64,000 nt of DNA from Campylobacteraceae bacterium (GTDB taxonomy: Bacteria; Campylobacterota; Campylobacteria; Campylobacterales; Campylobacteraceae): the NCBI GenBank assembly GCA_900753405.1, contig CAADYZ010000015.1, forward strand, positions 62,001 to 126,000, written 5' to 3'. The notes beneath the pieces were generated by a model that saw nothing but the letters and a program-made list of their open reading frames with translations, had not been told where the DNA came from and did not search any database. Shown here in pieces: positions 25,199-33,631 of the stretch. Position numbers and translations under genes: made by a program. Within the stretch, counting starts at the first letter, position 1, and each line of letters starts with the position of its first letter.

Positions 25199-25241
25199 AA
25201 CGCCGCTTTAAAATGTGCCAAAATGTCAAAACCAAATTTGA

Positions 25242-27119
25242 CTAAAACGCCTTGTTGAGGTCAAACGGCATCGCTTGGTAGCCCATCGCATCGTGCAAGA
25301 TAATCTCCGTTGCACTCTCCTCGCGCGGGCTTTGTGCCGAACAATCCCACAAAAATTCGCTCAAAACAGGCTTTGGTGCGCCAAAAGGCGTGCCGCTTGA
25401 AATGTCAAAAGTCATCCCCGCAGTCGCTGAATACACAAGCACCGAGTCCGTGCCTTTGCAAGTTTTCTTGCCGCGCGCGCTTGCCTTTACGCTCGCATTT
25501 GGGATAAACTCGACAATCGAAGTCACTGGACTAAACCACGCATTTCCTCGCTCCTTGCCGCTTTGCCAAACTTGCTGGACCGTGCGCTTTTTCTCGTTGA
25601 TTTTGTAAATCACCGCGCGGCTGTAACGCGAAGTGGCGTAAAGCGGCTTTGACATCCCACGCCCATCTCCGTTGTCAAAAACGCTGAGCCAAAGCTCGCC
25701 GTCCCTGCTTCTTTCTTGAATTTTAAAGGCGGTGTGTTGCGTCCAAGTCCAGTCAAAACCGCCTTCGCAAACCGAGCCTTGATGCGTGCATTTGATCTTC
25801 TTGCCGTTTGCATCAACAGGTGTAAGAAGCTTGTCTTTAAACTTCTCGCTCCAACCTTGCGGTGAAGACAAAATCCACTTCACGCTTTTGTCGCGCGCGA
25901 TTTTCACAACGGCTGACTGGTGGCGTGAGCTGATAATAATCGAGTCGTCATCTTCGTCGTAAAAAACGCTATTTACATGTGCCCAGTTTCGCCCTGCGCC
26001 ACTGCCTACGATGTCGCCAAATTTCTCGCTCACATCGAGCTTTGCAAGCTCTTGCGAACTTAGCGTTTTACCAGAAAGCTTTGCGTCAATGTTCAAACAA
26101 ACCGCCCCTTGGTCAAGCGTCTTTAAAACATCACTTCTGTAAGGGTCTAAGATCTCGTAAAGTCGCCAGTCATCAACCGCGTTTGCATTCTCGTCAAGCT
26201 CGACTATCACATCCCTCACCGTGCGGACATTTCGCCCGTCTTCTCGTTTGTAGTTTGCGTTTGCAACACGCAAAAATGTGTGGCTAGCGCCATTTTTACC
26301 GCTTGTTGCAAAAAGCGAGTGAGAAAAGTCATTGTAAGAAAGTGGCAAGCGGCGGTTGAAAATTTCGCGCCCTAAAATGTCAAATTTTGCATATCTCTGC
26401 CCGTAACCAAACATCAACGCTCCGTCCTCACTTTGCCTAAAACCCATCATCACGCCGCTTTTGTAGATACTATCCATCTCGTAAAACGGCTCGGTGTGTA
26501 GATACCACCGCACTTCGCCAGCGGTGTCGATGATGAAAATTTGAGGTTGGTAGTTCCACTCCAACGCCCCACCTGTTGGGTTGTTCCACACGACTTTCAT
26601 CCCCTTTGCGTCTCCGCCGATGTTGTTGATGAGGTAGAGTCTGTTTGCGTGTTGTGGTGCTACTTTGACGACTTCGATTTTACTGAAAAACACGCCCTTT
26701 GTTGCGCCAAAAACCTGCGCAAAAACTGGCGCGGCGTAGATTTGGTAAGTTTCGCTGACCTGCTCTGTTTTGCCTGCAAATTCGCGTGTGTAGCGCACTT
26801 TCACGCTATTGACATAATCCGCGTAAAGCCCAAAAACAGCGATCCCGCCGTGAGTTCTAAGACTTGTCGCGTCCAAGTCATACGAAATTCCAACCCCCAA
26901 ACTGCCGTCAGGTTTAGGCTTTGGCGAGATCTCAACCGAAGCGTTTAGCAGCGTGTAGCCGCCGTTTTTGATCACCGCGGTTAATGGCGCAACGCCGTAA
27001 GGATTTACCACGACTCCGCCGATGCTGCCTTGTTTTTGGTAGGTCAAAGCCGCTCCACTAGCCCCGCCGATCCCCCATAAAACCGCACAACTAGCCAACA
27101 AACCAAGTAAAAATCTCAT
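25242..27119 (-). CDS. arylsulfate sulfotransferase (AssT-type), periplasmic
   Basis: 625 residues with a signal peptide (MRFLLGLLASCAVLWGIGGASGA). AssT transfers sulfate between phenolic compounds without PAPS, using a transiently sulfated histidine. The region CTHQGSVCEGGFDWTWTQHTAF contains the disulfide-forming pair and the histidine in TQHTA that matches the AssT nucleophile; SIIISSRHQSAV supplies other active-site residues. The usual dsbL/dsbI partners are not adjacent. The start is the ATG at 27119, with AAGGG upstream, because the signal peptide begins there; the frame extends seven codons further. It lies 33 bases after prmA in the same direction. Confidence 0.88.
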   Translation of the reverse strand: MRFLLGLLASCAVLWGIGGASGAALTYQKQGSIGGVVVNPYGVAPLTAVIKNGGYTLLNASVEISPKPKPDGSLGVGISYDLDATSLRTHGGIAVFGLYADYVNSVKVRYTREFAGKTEQVSETYQIYAAPVFAQVFGATKGVFFSKIEVVKVAPQHANRLYLINNIGGDAKGMKVVWNNPTGGALEWNYQPQIFIIDTAGEVRWYLHTEPFYEMDSIYKSGVMMGFRQSEDGALMFGYGQRYAKFDILGREIFNRRLPLSYNDFSHSLFATSGKNGASHTFLRVANANYKREDGRNVRTVRDVIVELDENANAVDDWRLYEILDPYRSDVLKTLDQGAVCLNIDAKLSGKTLSSQELAKLDVSEKFGDIVGSGAGRNWAHVNSVFYDEDDDSIIISSRHQSAVVKIARDKSVKWILSSPQGWSEKFKDKLLTPVDANGKKIKCTHQGSVCEGGFDWTWTQHTAFKIQERSRDGELWLSVFDNGDGRGMSKPLYATSRYSRAVIYKINEKKRTVQQVWQSGKERGNAWFSPVTSIVEFIPNASVKASARGKKTCKGTDSVLVYSATAGMTFDISSGTPFGAPKPVLSEFLWDCSAQSPREESATEIILHDAMGYQAMPFDLNKAF

Positions 27120-27152
27120 CCTAAACCCTTGTAAAATCAAATTTGATTTAAG

Positions 27153-28151
27153 CTATTTTGCGGCTACTTTGGTAAATAAAAAGCTCTCCCACTCGCCGCT
27201 AGTTAAGTTGCAAACCAGCTCAAATTCGTCCGCGAAACACTCTAAAATTCTAGCTTTATACTTTGAGAGAATTCCGCTTAAAAGTAGATAACCGCCCTCT
27301 TTCACCGCGTTTTTCAACTCGCTTGAAATGGCGAGGATTATGTCGGCGATGATGTTTGCTGCGACAAAGTCAAACTGCTTGTTTTTTAACGCTTCGTGAT
27401 TTATCGACCCTGTGATAACTTGCGTGAAACTTACGCCGTTTTTCTTGCCGTTTTCAACACTAGCCACAACCGCCAACTCATCCGTGTCGCACGCAGTGAC
27501 CGCAAAGCCAGCCTTTGCCAACGCAATGCTTAAAATTCCGCTGCCACAACCAACATCCACCGCACTTTTTCCGCCGCAATTTGTCAAATTCGAATTTGAC
27601 ATTTTTTGCGAAACGGCAAAAAGGCTGATGAACCTTAGACACATATTCGTGCTTTCGTGGTGTCCGCTTCCAAAGGCGAGCGCAGGGTCGATGAGGATGT
27701 CAAAAACCTCGCCTCTCTCGCCCTCGTTGCCACTTGTAAAAACTAAATTTGACTTTGACAAGTCGCCGTTTTGAGCGCAAATTTGCGTAGCCTCAGCCTC
27801 GTTGATACGCTCGGTTTTTTGCGCCTTGCTAAGCTTTTCCCACGGACTTTCCCAGCTTGGACGGATGTAAAATTTTCCTGCCAAAACGGGCTTCACGCCT
27901 CGTTTATACTCCTCGATCCAGTCGCGGTTGGCACAAATTCTCACCTCAAAAGAGGCTTGGATGCCGCACGCATTCGCAAAACGCCTAAGCCCCTCTTTGA
28001 GTGCGCTTAAATCCTCTTCGTCACGGATTAAAAAACCACCCTTGACCTCTTCAACCGCACTAACGCCAAGCTCAAACGCAAGCGCCTTTAAAGCCTCCAA
28101 CTCCTCGCCAGAAACTAGCAGCTCGTAGTAGTTTTCGCTCATTTTATTCAT
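27153..28151 (-). CDS. prmA: ribosomal protein L11 methyltransferase
   Basis: 332 residues. The SAM-dependent methyltransferase fold shows the PrmA marks INPALAF-like IDPALAFGSGHHESTNMCLR, VDVGCGSGILSIALAKAG, and VAANIIADIIL. Campylobacter PrmA is usually nearer 280 residues. Two extra segments explain the excess, and both contain repeat sequence: one before FDILIDPALAF (LSKSNLVF, variant near 27740-27760) and one before KSAVDVGCGSG (MSNSNLTN, perfect palindrome 27582-27601). The ATG shares a base with the slyD stop (TAATG), so it is translationally coupled to slyD. Confidence 0.93.
   Translation of the reverse strand: MNKMSENYYELLVSGEELEALKALAFELGVSAVEEVKGGFLIRDEEDLSALKEGLRRFANACGIQASFEVRICANRDWIEEYKRGVKPVLAGKFYIRPSWESPWEKLSKAQKTERINEAEATQICAQNGDLSKSNLVFTSGNEGERGEVFDILIDPALAFGSGHHESTNMCLRFISLFAVSQKMSNSNLTNCGGKSAVDVGCGSGILSIALAKAGFAVTACDTDELAVVASVENGKKNGVSFTQVITGSINHEALKNKQFDFVAANIIADIILAISSELKNAVKEGGYLLLSGILSKYKARILECFADEFELVCNLTSGEWESFLFTKVAAK
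27582..27601. repeat. dispersed palindrome, perfect 20-mer, inside prmA
   Basis: TGTCAAATTCGAATTTGACA, encoding SNSNLT in an insertion just before the SAM-binding glycine motif. Confidence 0.95.
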
Positions 28152-28708
28152 TAGTGGTGGTGATGTCCGCCGCCGCAGCAGCCGCCACCGCCGCAGCAGC
28201 CGCCCTCTTCATCACTATCTTCGTGGTCATTGTGTCCGCCGCAGCCACAAGCGTGTGGAGTCTCAACTCGCCCGCTGATCTCCTCCTCCGCAGTCGCGTC
28301 ACGCTTTTGCGTCACAGTCACTTCAAAGTCCAAGTCAAGCCCAGCGTAAGGATGGTTAAAATCAACCTTCACGCCCTCATCGCTAATCTCTTTTACGATC
28401 ACGCGCACCATTTCGCCGCCTTCGCCCTCACCAAAAAGCTCCATCCCCTCGTGAAGGTCGATACCTGCAAACTGCTCTTTTGGCACGACTTGAAATGCCT
28501 CTTCGCTTCTTGGTCCAAGCGCGTCCTCACAAAGTAGAGTAAATTGCACCTTTTCGCCCTCATTTAACCCTACAACCTTCTCTTCAAGTTTTTCCAAAAC
28601 CTGCCCGCGACCTACGATGAAGCCGACTTCGTTGCTAGAATTGTCCTCCAACACCTTGCCAGTTGCCTTGTCACGCAAAACATAAAACATTTTAATAACT
28701 GTTGCCAT
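28151..28708 (-). CDS. slyD: FKBP-type peptidyl-prolyl isomerase SlyD with metal-binding tail
   Basis: 185 residues. N-terminal FKBP/IF-domain layout: VGFIVGRGQVLEKLEEKVVGLNEGE, then the insert-in-flap domain and NHPYAGLDLDFEVTV. The last 35 residues are a His/Cys/Gly tail (HACGCGGHNDH, EEGGCCGGGGCCGGGHHHH) expected to bind Ni, Zn or Co. SlyD folds proteins and in Helicobacter/E. coli supplies nickel to hydrogenase maturation. AAAGGA precedes the ATG. It follows the Tol-Pal genes, as in C. jejuni. Confidence 0.95.
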   Translation of the reverse strand: MATVIKMFYVLRDKATGKVLEDNSSNEVGFIVGRGQVLEKLEEKVVGLNEGEKVQFTLLCEDALGPRSEEAFQVVPKEQFAGIDLHEGMELFGEGEGGEMVRVIVKEISDEGVKVDFNHPYAGLDLDFEVTVTQKRDATAEEEISGRVETPHACGCGGHNDHEDSDEEGGCCGGGGCCGGGHHHH

Positions 28709-28795
28709 AAAAATCCTTTTTTAAAAAATTTAGAGATTGTGCCAAAAAGTAGCTTAAAATTTGGGCTTAATTTCACCAAAGCCCAAAAAGAAAGG

Positions 28796-29671
28796 TTAGT
28801 TTAAGTTTGGAGCGTTTTTACTCTCGGGGCTGTTTGGAAAACGGGCTTTTAAAGTCTCAAAAAAACGCTTCGCCTCTTGCGGTTTGTTGAGTTTTAAGAA
28901 GCTATACGCCGTGTGATAAAGCAGCGTTGGTGTAAATTCGCTTTTTGGAGCGGCTTGCAAACTTTTTTGATAATGCGAAATCGCCCCGACAAAATCCTCA
29001 TTCACAAATGCGATCTCGCCTAACTTAAAATTCACATACGCAGGCGAAAAACTGACTATCTTAGCGTAAAACTCTCGCGCCTGAATGAAGTTTTTCAACA
29101 CATAAGCGTTGTCGGCTGACTCCAAAATCTCCTGCGGCGTTAAAACAGTCGCAGCGATCAGCTTTTGTGCCTTTGCGTCAGAGGCGATGACCTGCTTTGT
29201 GTGAAGCGTGTCAAGGCTTTTGTTAAGCTGAGAAACCGCGCTGCTTAGTGCGTTGGCTTGCGTGGCTATGGCATTTGAGTGGCTTGCCTGCTCTTTTAAG
29301 GCGGCGTTAGTTTGTCTGCTAAGCGTCTGCAAAGCCTCGTTTAGCTTGGCGAGGTTGGCGGTTGAAGTGTTGAGATTTTTGGTTAAAATCAAATTTGATT
29401 TTGACAAATTTTGCGTTGCTTGTTTGAGACTTTTTAGCTCGGCGTTAAAGTTTTTCTCGTTAATCTCTTGGCTTTTGAAGTTAAATTTTTGCGACTCTTC
29501 AAGTGCGGTAACTCGCTTTGAAAGCAGGTTGATCTGCGAGTTGATGCCGCCTAGAAGCGAGGTTACGCCCTCTAAATTTTCACGCATTTGGGCTATGTCA
29601 TTCTGCAAAACTAGCAAATTTTGGTTAGCATACAAACTCACGCCAAAGATCAACGCCACAACTCGTTTCAT
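28796..29671 (-). CDS. cpoB: Tol-Pal-associated coordinator CpoB (YbgF)
   Basis: 291 residues with a short signal peptide (MKRVVALIFGVSLYA). Residues 20-180 are a coiled-coil trimerisation region rich in Q, N, L and K; the C-terminal 110 residues are TPR repeats (AYVLKNFIQAREFYAKIVSF, LGEIAFVNEDFVGAISHYQKSL, LLYHTAYSFLKLNKPQEAKRFFETL). CpoB links Tol-Pal to peptidoglycan synthesis at division. The ATG at 29671 follows AAAGGAG. The coiled coil includes NLSKSNLILTKN from a repeat variant. It is 18 bases after pal. Confidence 0.9.
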   Translation of the reverse strand: MKRVVALIFGVSLYANQNLLVLQNDIAQMRENLEGVTSLLGGINSQINLLSKRVTALEESQKFNFKSQEINEKNFNAELKSLKQATQNLSKSNLILTKNLNTSTANLAKLNEALQTLSRQTNAALKEQASHSNAIATQANALSSAVSQLNKSLDTLHTKQVIASDAKAQKLIAATVLTPQEILESADNAYVLKNFIQAREFYAKIVSFSPAYVNFKLGEIAFVNEDFVGAISHYQKSLQAAPKSEFTPTLLYHTAYSFLKLNKPQEAKRFFETLKARFPNSPESKNAPNLN

Positions 29672-29689
29672 CAAACTCCTTTAACAACC

Positions 29690-30163
29690 CTAAGGCAAAA
29701 CGACTAAATCCACACGGCGATTGACGATCTGGCAGCGAGGCGAGTCATCCACCTCACAAACTGGGTTCGCGTTGCCGTTGCTTGCTACTTGAAGTCTGTT
29801 AGCGGCTACGCCAGCGGCGACTAACGCCTCTTTGACCGCCGTTGCCCGCCTTAGCCCAAGCGCAAAGTTGTATTCGCTGCCGCCCCACTCGTGTGCATTG
29901 CCTTCGATGACGATCCTAGCGGTGTTTGTCTTTAAAAAATCGGCGTTGTAGGTAATGGCTAAATTTGCATTTGGGCTAATCCTGCTTTTGTCAAATTCGA
30001 AATAAACAGGATTAAGCCTGCCTTCGCTCGCTGCGATCACCTCGCCGTAAGCCCCCGACTCGCCGCTGATCGAGTTGTCGAAATTTGGGATTTGGATACT
30101 GCTTTTACCACAACCTGCTAAAAACAAAGCTACGCAAAATGTTATTAAAAAATTCTTTTTCAT
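29690..30163 (-). CDS. pal: peptidoglycan-associated lipoprotein Pal
   Basis: 157 residues. Lipobox LFLAGC with lipidated C18, then an OmpA-like peptidoglycan-binding domain: VYFEFDKSRI, EGNAHEWGGSEYNFALGLRRATAVKEAL. This is the Omp18 antigen of Campylobacter. It anchors the outer membrane to peptidoglycan and works with TolB. AAGGAT precedes the ATG. The FEFDKS coding segment overlaps a half-copy of the repeat, but that motif is native to OmpA-like domains. Confidence 0.95.
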   Translation of the reverse strand: MKKNFLITFCVALFLAGCGKSSIQIPNFDNSISGESGAYGEVIAASEGRLNPVYFEFDKSRISPNANLAITYNADFLKTNTARIVIEGNAHEWGGSEYNFALGLRRATAVKEALVAAGVAANRLQVASNGNANPVCEVDDSPRCQIVNRRVDLVVLP

Positions 30164-30171
30164 ACTTATCC

Positions 30172-31416
30172 TTACCAGTCAAAAGATGTAATTTTCAAAT
30201 TTGACGCAAAACTAAAACCCTTATTTTCTCGTATTTTGATCAGCCCGATCGCCGACTGCAAGTCCACTCTTTTCAAGTAAAGCAGCGTGTTGGCGTCTGC
30301 TGAAAGACGAGGATTGACATTATAGCCATTTGGAGTTAGTTGGCGGATGTGATCAGTTTTTGCGGAGATGAGGTAGAGGTTAAAACTCTCCTTGTCACCG
30401 ACATTTTTACTCTCTCTGCTTGCATACACCGCGTAATCCCCAGCCGCACTCAACTCGAAGTGGTTTTTGCCGCGCGTGACGACTTGCGAAGTCTCACCGC
30501 CGTTTAACTGCGTTGCAAAAATGCTTGCAAAACCAAGTCTGTTGCTTACGAAGTAGATTTTGCTCTCATTTTCTGCAAAAACGCCGCCGACATCGATCCC
30601 GCTGTAATGCGAAATTTGTCTCAACGCCCCGTTTGTCGCGTCATAAGTGTAAATTTCACTCTGCCCAAGCCCGCCCATCGAGAGCAGAATTTTCTCCGCA
30701 TTACTGCTAACATCACTCACTGCTAGCATACCGCTAGAAGAGGTGATGTAGGCGCGCTTGTTGTTTGTCAAGTCGTAGCGGTAAAGAGTGGATTTGCCCT
30801 CCGTGACTGAGGTGTAGTAAAAGGCGTTTTGCGCGCGGTTTGCCCATTTTGGAGTGTGGTTGAAACCTTCGGCGATGATGGTTTTTGCGGAAGTTAGCGT
30901 GTAGTCTGCAACGACAATCTCAGAAACCTTCGGGCTGACATATCTTGCTAAAACCACCTTTTTGTTAAGCCAACTCACATCCGCTAGCCCTAGTTTTTTT
31001 GTGATGTCGCTTACGACCAAGTGCGCCAAAAAGGCAAAGTTTTGCATTGAAGTTTGCGAAAACGAGCCTTTGACTCTTGCGTTTGTGTCAGTCACTGCTA
31101 GCGTGTAATCCACCTTAACGCCGTTGCCGTTTTGGCTAAGCTGGTAGCGCAGGATGAATTTTGCGTTGTCTTTGTTGATGAAATTTGACGCATATGCCGC
31201 CGTGTTGTAGCCAGAGACAACTTCGTAGGATGATGTGACTTTTAGGTCGGCGACAACTAGTTTGTAGAATACATTTTGTAACGAAGTGTTTGCTAGCGCG
31301 CTAGAATCCTCAATCACGATTCTAGGCAACGCAGTTTGCGTATTGACGATCTCAATTGTCGCATCCTGCGCAAACAACCCTAAACAAAATGCCACAATAG
31401 CAAATAATTTTTTCAT
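30172..31416 (-). CDS. tolB: Tol-Pal periplasmic protein TolB
   Basis: 414 residues with a signal peptide (MKKLFAIVAFCLGLFA). The N-terminal alpha/beta domain (RIVIEDSSALANTSLQNVFYKLVVADLKV) is followed by a six-bladed beta-propeller with repeated YDLTN, YDATNG and LYLKRVD-type strands. TolB bridges Pal and the TolA complex. The start at 31416 is preceded by AGGATTGGAT; a TTG two codons earlier is less likely. It lies 8 bases from pal. Confidence 0.94.
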   Translation of the reverse strand: MKKLFAIVAFCLGLFAQDATIEIVNTQTALPRIVIEDSSALANTSLQNVFYKLVVADLKVTSSYEVVSGYNTAAYASNFINKDNAKFILRYQLSQNGNGVKVDYTLAVTDTNARVKGSFSQTSMQNFAFLAHLVVSDITKKLGLADVSWLNKKVVLARYVSPKVSEIVVADYTLTSAKTIIAEGFNHTPKWANRAQNAFYYTSVTEGKSTLYRYDLTNNKRAYITSSSGMLAVSDVSSNAEKILLSMGGLGQSEIYTYDATNGALRQISHYSGIDVGGVFAENESKIYFVSNRLGFASIFATQLNGGETSQVVTRGKNHFELSAAGDYAVYASRESKNVGDKESFNLYLISAKTDHIRQLTPNGYNVNPRLSADANTLLYLKRVDLQSAIGLIKIRENKGFSFASNLKITSFDW

Positions 31417-31433
31417 ATCCAATCCTATTTAAG

Positions 31434-32138
31434 TTATTTAATCTTATCTACCAAATAAGTCTTAATCAGCATATCTTTCGGCGGTTTTTGAAACTGCACC
31501 TGCTTTAAATCCTCCAAAAACGCCTGCACTTTTGCGTTAAACGCACGACTGTAAGATGGGCGGATGATTTTGTAACTAAACTTGCCGTTTTTATCGAGCA
31601 AAACCGAGACTTCTGCTTGCACACTGCTGTTTGCCTTGTATCTCACCCAACGCTTTTGCAACTCCTTTTCAAAGCTGCCCAAAAAGGCGTCAAATTCTCC
31701 GTCTGATTGAAAAAGTTCATTGTTTAACGGCGAGGCTAGCACGAGCTCTTTGCTTTGGTTTAAGGTTATGTTGGTGAGGTTGATCCCGCTTTCGTTTAAC
31801 TGCGCGATCTCTTGTTTAAAAGTCTGCTCACTGATGTTTTCAAACAACTCGCTCAAACCCTGCCCGTCATCTTCTTGCGAAGGCGTTTGCTGCCCTGCTT
31901 CTTTCAACGCCGCTTCGTTAAAATTTGCCAAATTCGAATTTGACTCTTTTGCGTGCTTTGGCGTCTGCGACTCAGCTTGCGTGCTTAGATAAACATCAAC
32001 AAACGACCTCTCATCAACGCTGAATTTTCTAATCGTCTCGGTGGTGATCGTCTTGCTCGCAACCACAAAAACCAAAGCACAATAAATCAAAATAGAGAGC
32101 AAAAAAGCGAAAAAATTCAACCCTTTACTACTTTGCAT
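31434..32138 (-). CDS. tolA: TolA/TonB-like periplasm-spanning protein
   Basis: 234 residues: one N-terminal membrane anchor (FFAFLLSILIYCALVFVVAS), a long charged helical/Q-rich middle, and a C-terminal domain with TonB-like features (FEKELQKRWVRYKANSSVQAEVSVLLDKNGKFSYKIIRPS). Position between tolR and tolB defines it as the TolA of this complex. The middle encodes ESNSNLANF from a dispersed palindrome. AAAGGC precedes the ATG. Confidence 0.9.
   Translation of the reverse strand: MQSSKGLNFFAFLLSILIYCALVFVVASKTITTETIRKFSVDERSFVDVYLSTQAESQTPKHAKESNSNLANFNEAALKEAGQQTPSQEDDGQGLSELFENISEQTFKQEIAQLNESGINLTNITLNQSKELVLASPLNNELFQSDGEFDAFLGSFEKELQKRWVRYKANSSVQAEVSVLLDKNGKFSYKIIRPSYSRAFNAKVQAFLEDLKQVQFQKPPKDMLIKTYLVDKIK
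31928..31944. repeat. dispersed palindrome inside tolA
   Basis: CCAAATTCGAATTTGAC, perfect core, read as SNSNLA in the low-complexity middle of TolA. Confidence 0.92.
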
Positions 32139-32156
32139 TCTCAGCCTTTAAGCGCG

Positions 32157-32555
32157 TTAGCCGTTAGTTTCAAGCCCTACTCGGCTAAAACCAGCCTCTT
32201 TAACCAGTTTAAGCACGCTCATCACATCATTGTAAAGAAGCGTTTTGTCCGCGTGGATGAAGACTTGCGACATAGTGTCATAGCGATTGGTTAAAAGCAA
32301 AAGATGGCTGCTTAATTCGTCAAAGCTTAGCTTGTCTTCGTTGATGTAAATCACTCTGTTTGCGTCTATTCGGATGGTTAAATTCTCTTTTTTCTGAGTG
32401 ATCAACTCCTGCTTTGAACCATCTGGCAGAGCGATCTTCTCTTCGTATATCATCGCAGGCGTTGTGACCATCAAAATCGCCAACAAAACCAGCATAATAT
32501 CCACAAGCGGAGTGATGTTTAACTCTGGCTTTTCGTTAAAGTCAAAATCGCGCAT
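32157..32555 (-). CDS. tolR: TolR/ExbD biopolymer transport protein
   Basis: 132 residues. One membrane helix carrying the essential aspartate (D19 in NITPLVDIMLVLLAILMV) and a periplasmic domain ending in VMSVLKLVKEAGFSRVGLET. Together with TolQ it converts proton motive force into TolA movement. AAAGGG precedes the ATG; 9 bases from tolQ. Confidence 0.94.
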   Translation of the reverse strand: MRDFDFNEKPELNITPLVDIMLVLLAILMVTTPAMIYEEKIALPDGSKQELITQKKENLTIRIDANRVIYINEDKLSFDELSSHLLLLTNRYDTMSQVFIHADKTLLYNDVMSVLKLVKEAGFSRVGLETNG

Positions 32556-32564
32556 AAAAGCCCT

Positions 32565-33131
32565 TTACTCAGTGCGGTAACTAGCAAGCAAGACTATGCT
32601 TTCACGCTTTAAAACAGCAAGAAGCTCGGCTGCCTTGCGCCTTAAAATCAAATGAAAACTATAAGCTGGAATGGCGACAAAAATGCCACAACCAGTTGCG
32701 ATCAACGCCTCGCTAATCGCAGGGGCGATAATGCTTAACGAGTTGTTGCCTTCGCCCATAGTCGAAAATGTCTCCAAGATGGCGACTACCGTGCCAAAAA
32801 GCCCGATGAATGGTGAGGTAGAGGCGATCAAAGAGAGCCAAGTTAGCCCACTTGTAGCCTTTGTTTCGCAGCTGCTTAGGCAGATGTCGATGCGGGCTTG
32901 ACTCACGCCGCCGCTGATATATCTGCTAAAAACTGAGTTAAAATCGCTCAAATTTATCTCTTGTGTCAAGCTGTTTAACGCCGCTTGCTCTTTATTTTTC
33001 CATAATTTTAGCGCGATCAAACGCGAAATCAAAATCGCAAATGTTAAAATGAAATAAATCGAAAGCCAAGCTAAGACAAAAATTGTAATTTGACTACTTT
33101 TGTTAAAATAAGTCAAAAAAATATCAACCAT
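32565..33131 (-). CDS. tolQ: TolQ/ExbB proton channel protein
   Basis: 188 residues, three membrane segments, with the conserved GLTWLSLIASTSPFIGLFGTVVAILETF and ISEALIATGCGIFVAIPAYSFHLIL of the MotA/TolQ/ExbB family. First gene of the Tol-Pal run; AAAGGG precedes the ATG. Upstream lies the terminator of the ATP synthase operon, so it probably has its own promoter in 33132-33205. Confidence 0.94.
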   Translation of the reverse strand: MVDIFLTYFNKSSQITIFVLAWLSIYFILTFAILISRLIALKLWKNKEQAALNSLTQEINLSDFNSVFSRYISGGVSQARIDICLSSCETKATSGLTWLSLIASTSPFIGLFGTVVAILETFSTMGEGNNSLSIIAPAISEALIATGCGIFVAIPAYSFHLILRRKAAELLAVLKRESIVLLASYRTE

Positions 33132-33205
33132 AAAAACCCTTTAAGACTATTTATTTAAATCACAATTTGTCAAAACCGAATTTGATAAACTCTGATTTAA
33201 ATAAA

Positions 33206-33231
33206 CTTAGCCCCTAAAATTAGGGGCTAAG
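33206..33231 (-). terminator. intrinsic terminator after atpC
   Basis: Strong stem CTTAGCCCCTAA/TTAGGGGCTAAG beginning 5 bases past the atpC stop and followed, reading leftward, by TTTATTTAAA. It separates the atp and tol transcription units. Confidence 0.8.
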
Positions 33232-33235
33232 TTGG

Positions 33236-33622
33236 TTAAGCGCGCATTTTCTCTAACTTAGAGACCGCAATATGAGCAAATTTGTTATCGTATGAACTCT
33301 CCAACAAAGCTTTTGCCTTGGCGATGGCTGCTGCAAGGTTGCCCTTTGCGTCAAGCATCACAGCGCCATTTGCTAGGATATTCACGCTGTCTTCGCTTAC
33401 CTCAGCAAAACCCCAATCCACCGCGATGCTCTCAGTTGAGCCGTCTTCATACTCAACTGAGATAATGCCAGCTGACAATGTCGTAACGAGTGCTAAGTGT
33501 CCGGGTAAAACGCCAAATTCGCCCTCGCAACCAGGTAGCACAACGCTTTTCACTTCGCCAGAAAAAATTTCTCCCTCAGGCGCAACAATCTGCAAATTCA
33601 AATTTGACTTTTTCTCACTCAT
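33236..33622 (-). CDS. atpC: ATP synthase F1 epsilon subunit
   Basis: 128 residues. N-terminal beta-sandwich with IVAPEGEIFSGEVKSVVLPGCEGEFGVLPGHLALVTTL, then a C-terminal helical hairpin (AKAKALLESS). It belongs to the rotor stalk. Start ATG after AGGAG; 9 bases from atpD. The N-terminal codons for KKSNLNLQIV derive from a near-palindromic repeat variant (about 33593-33608). Confidence 0.95.
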   Translation of the reverse strand: MSEKKSNLNLQIVAPEGEIFSGEVKSVVLPGCEGEFGVLPGHLALVTTLSAGIISVEYEDGSTESIAVDWGFAEVSEDSVNILANGAVMLDAKGNLAAAIAKAKALLESSYDNKFAHIAVSKLEKMRA

Positions 33623-33631
33623 TTGCGACTC

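Noticed and set aside
29983..30004. Half-copy of the palindrome in pal (TGTCAAATTCGAAAT)
   Set aside because: The encoded YFEFDKS is the normal OmpA-like motif, so the match can be native rather than an inserted element.
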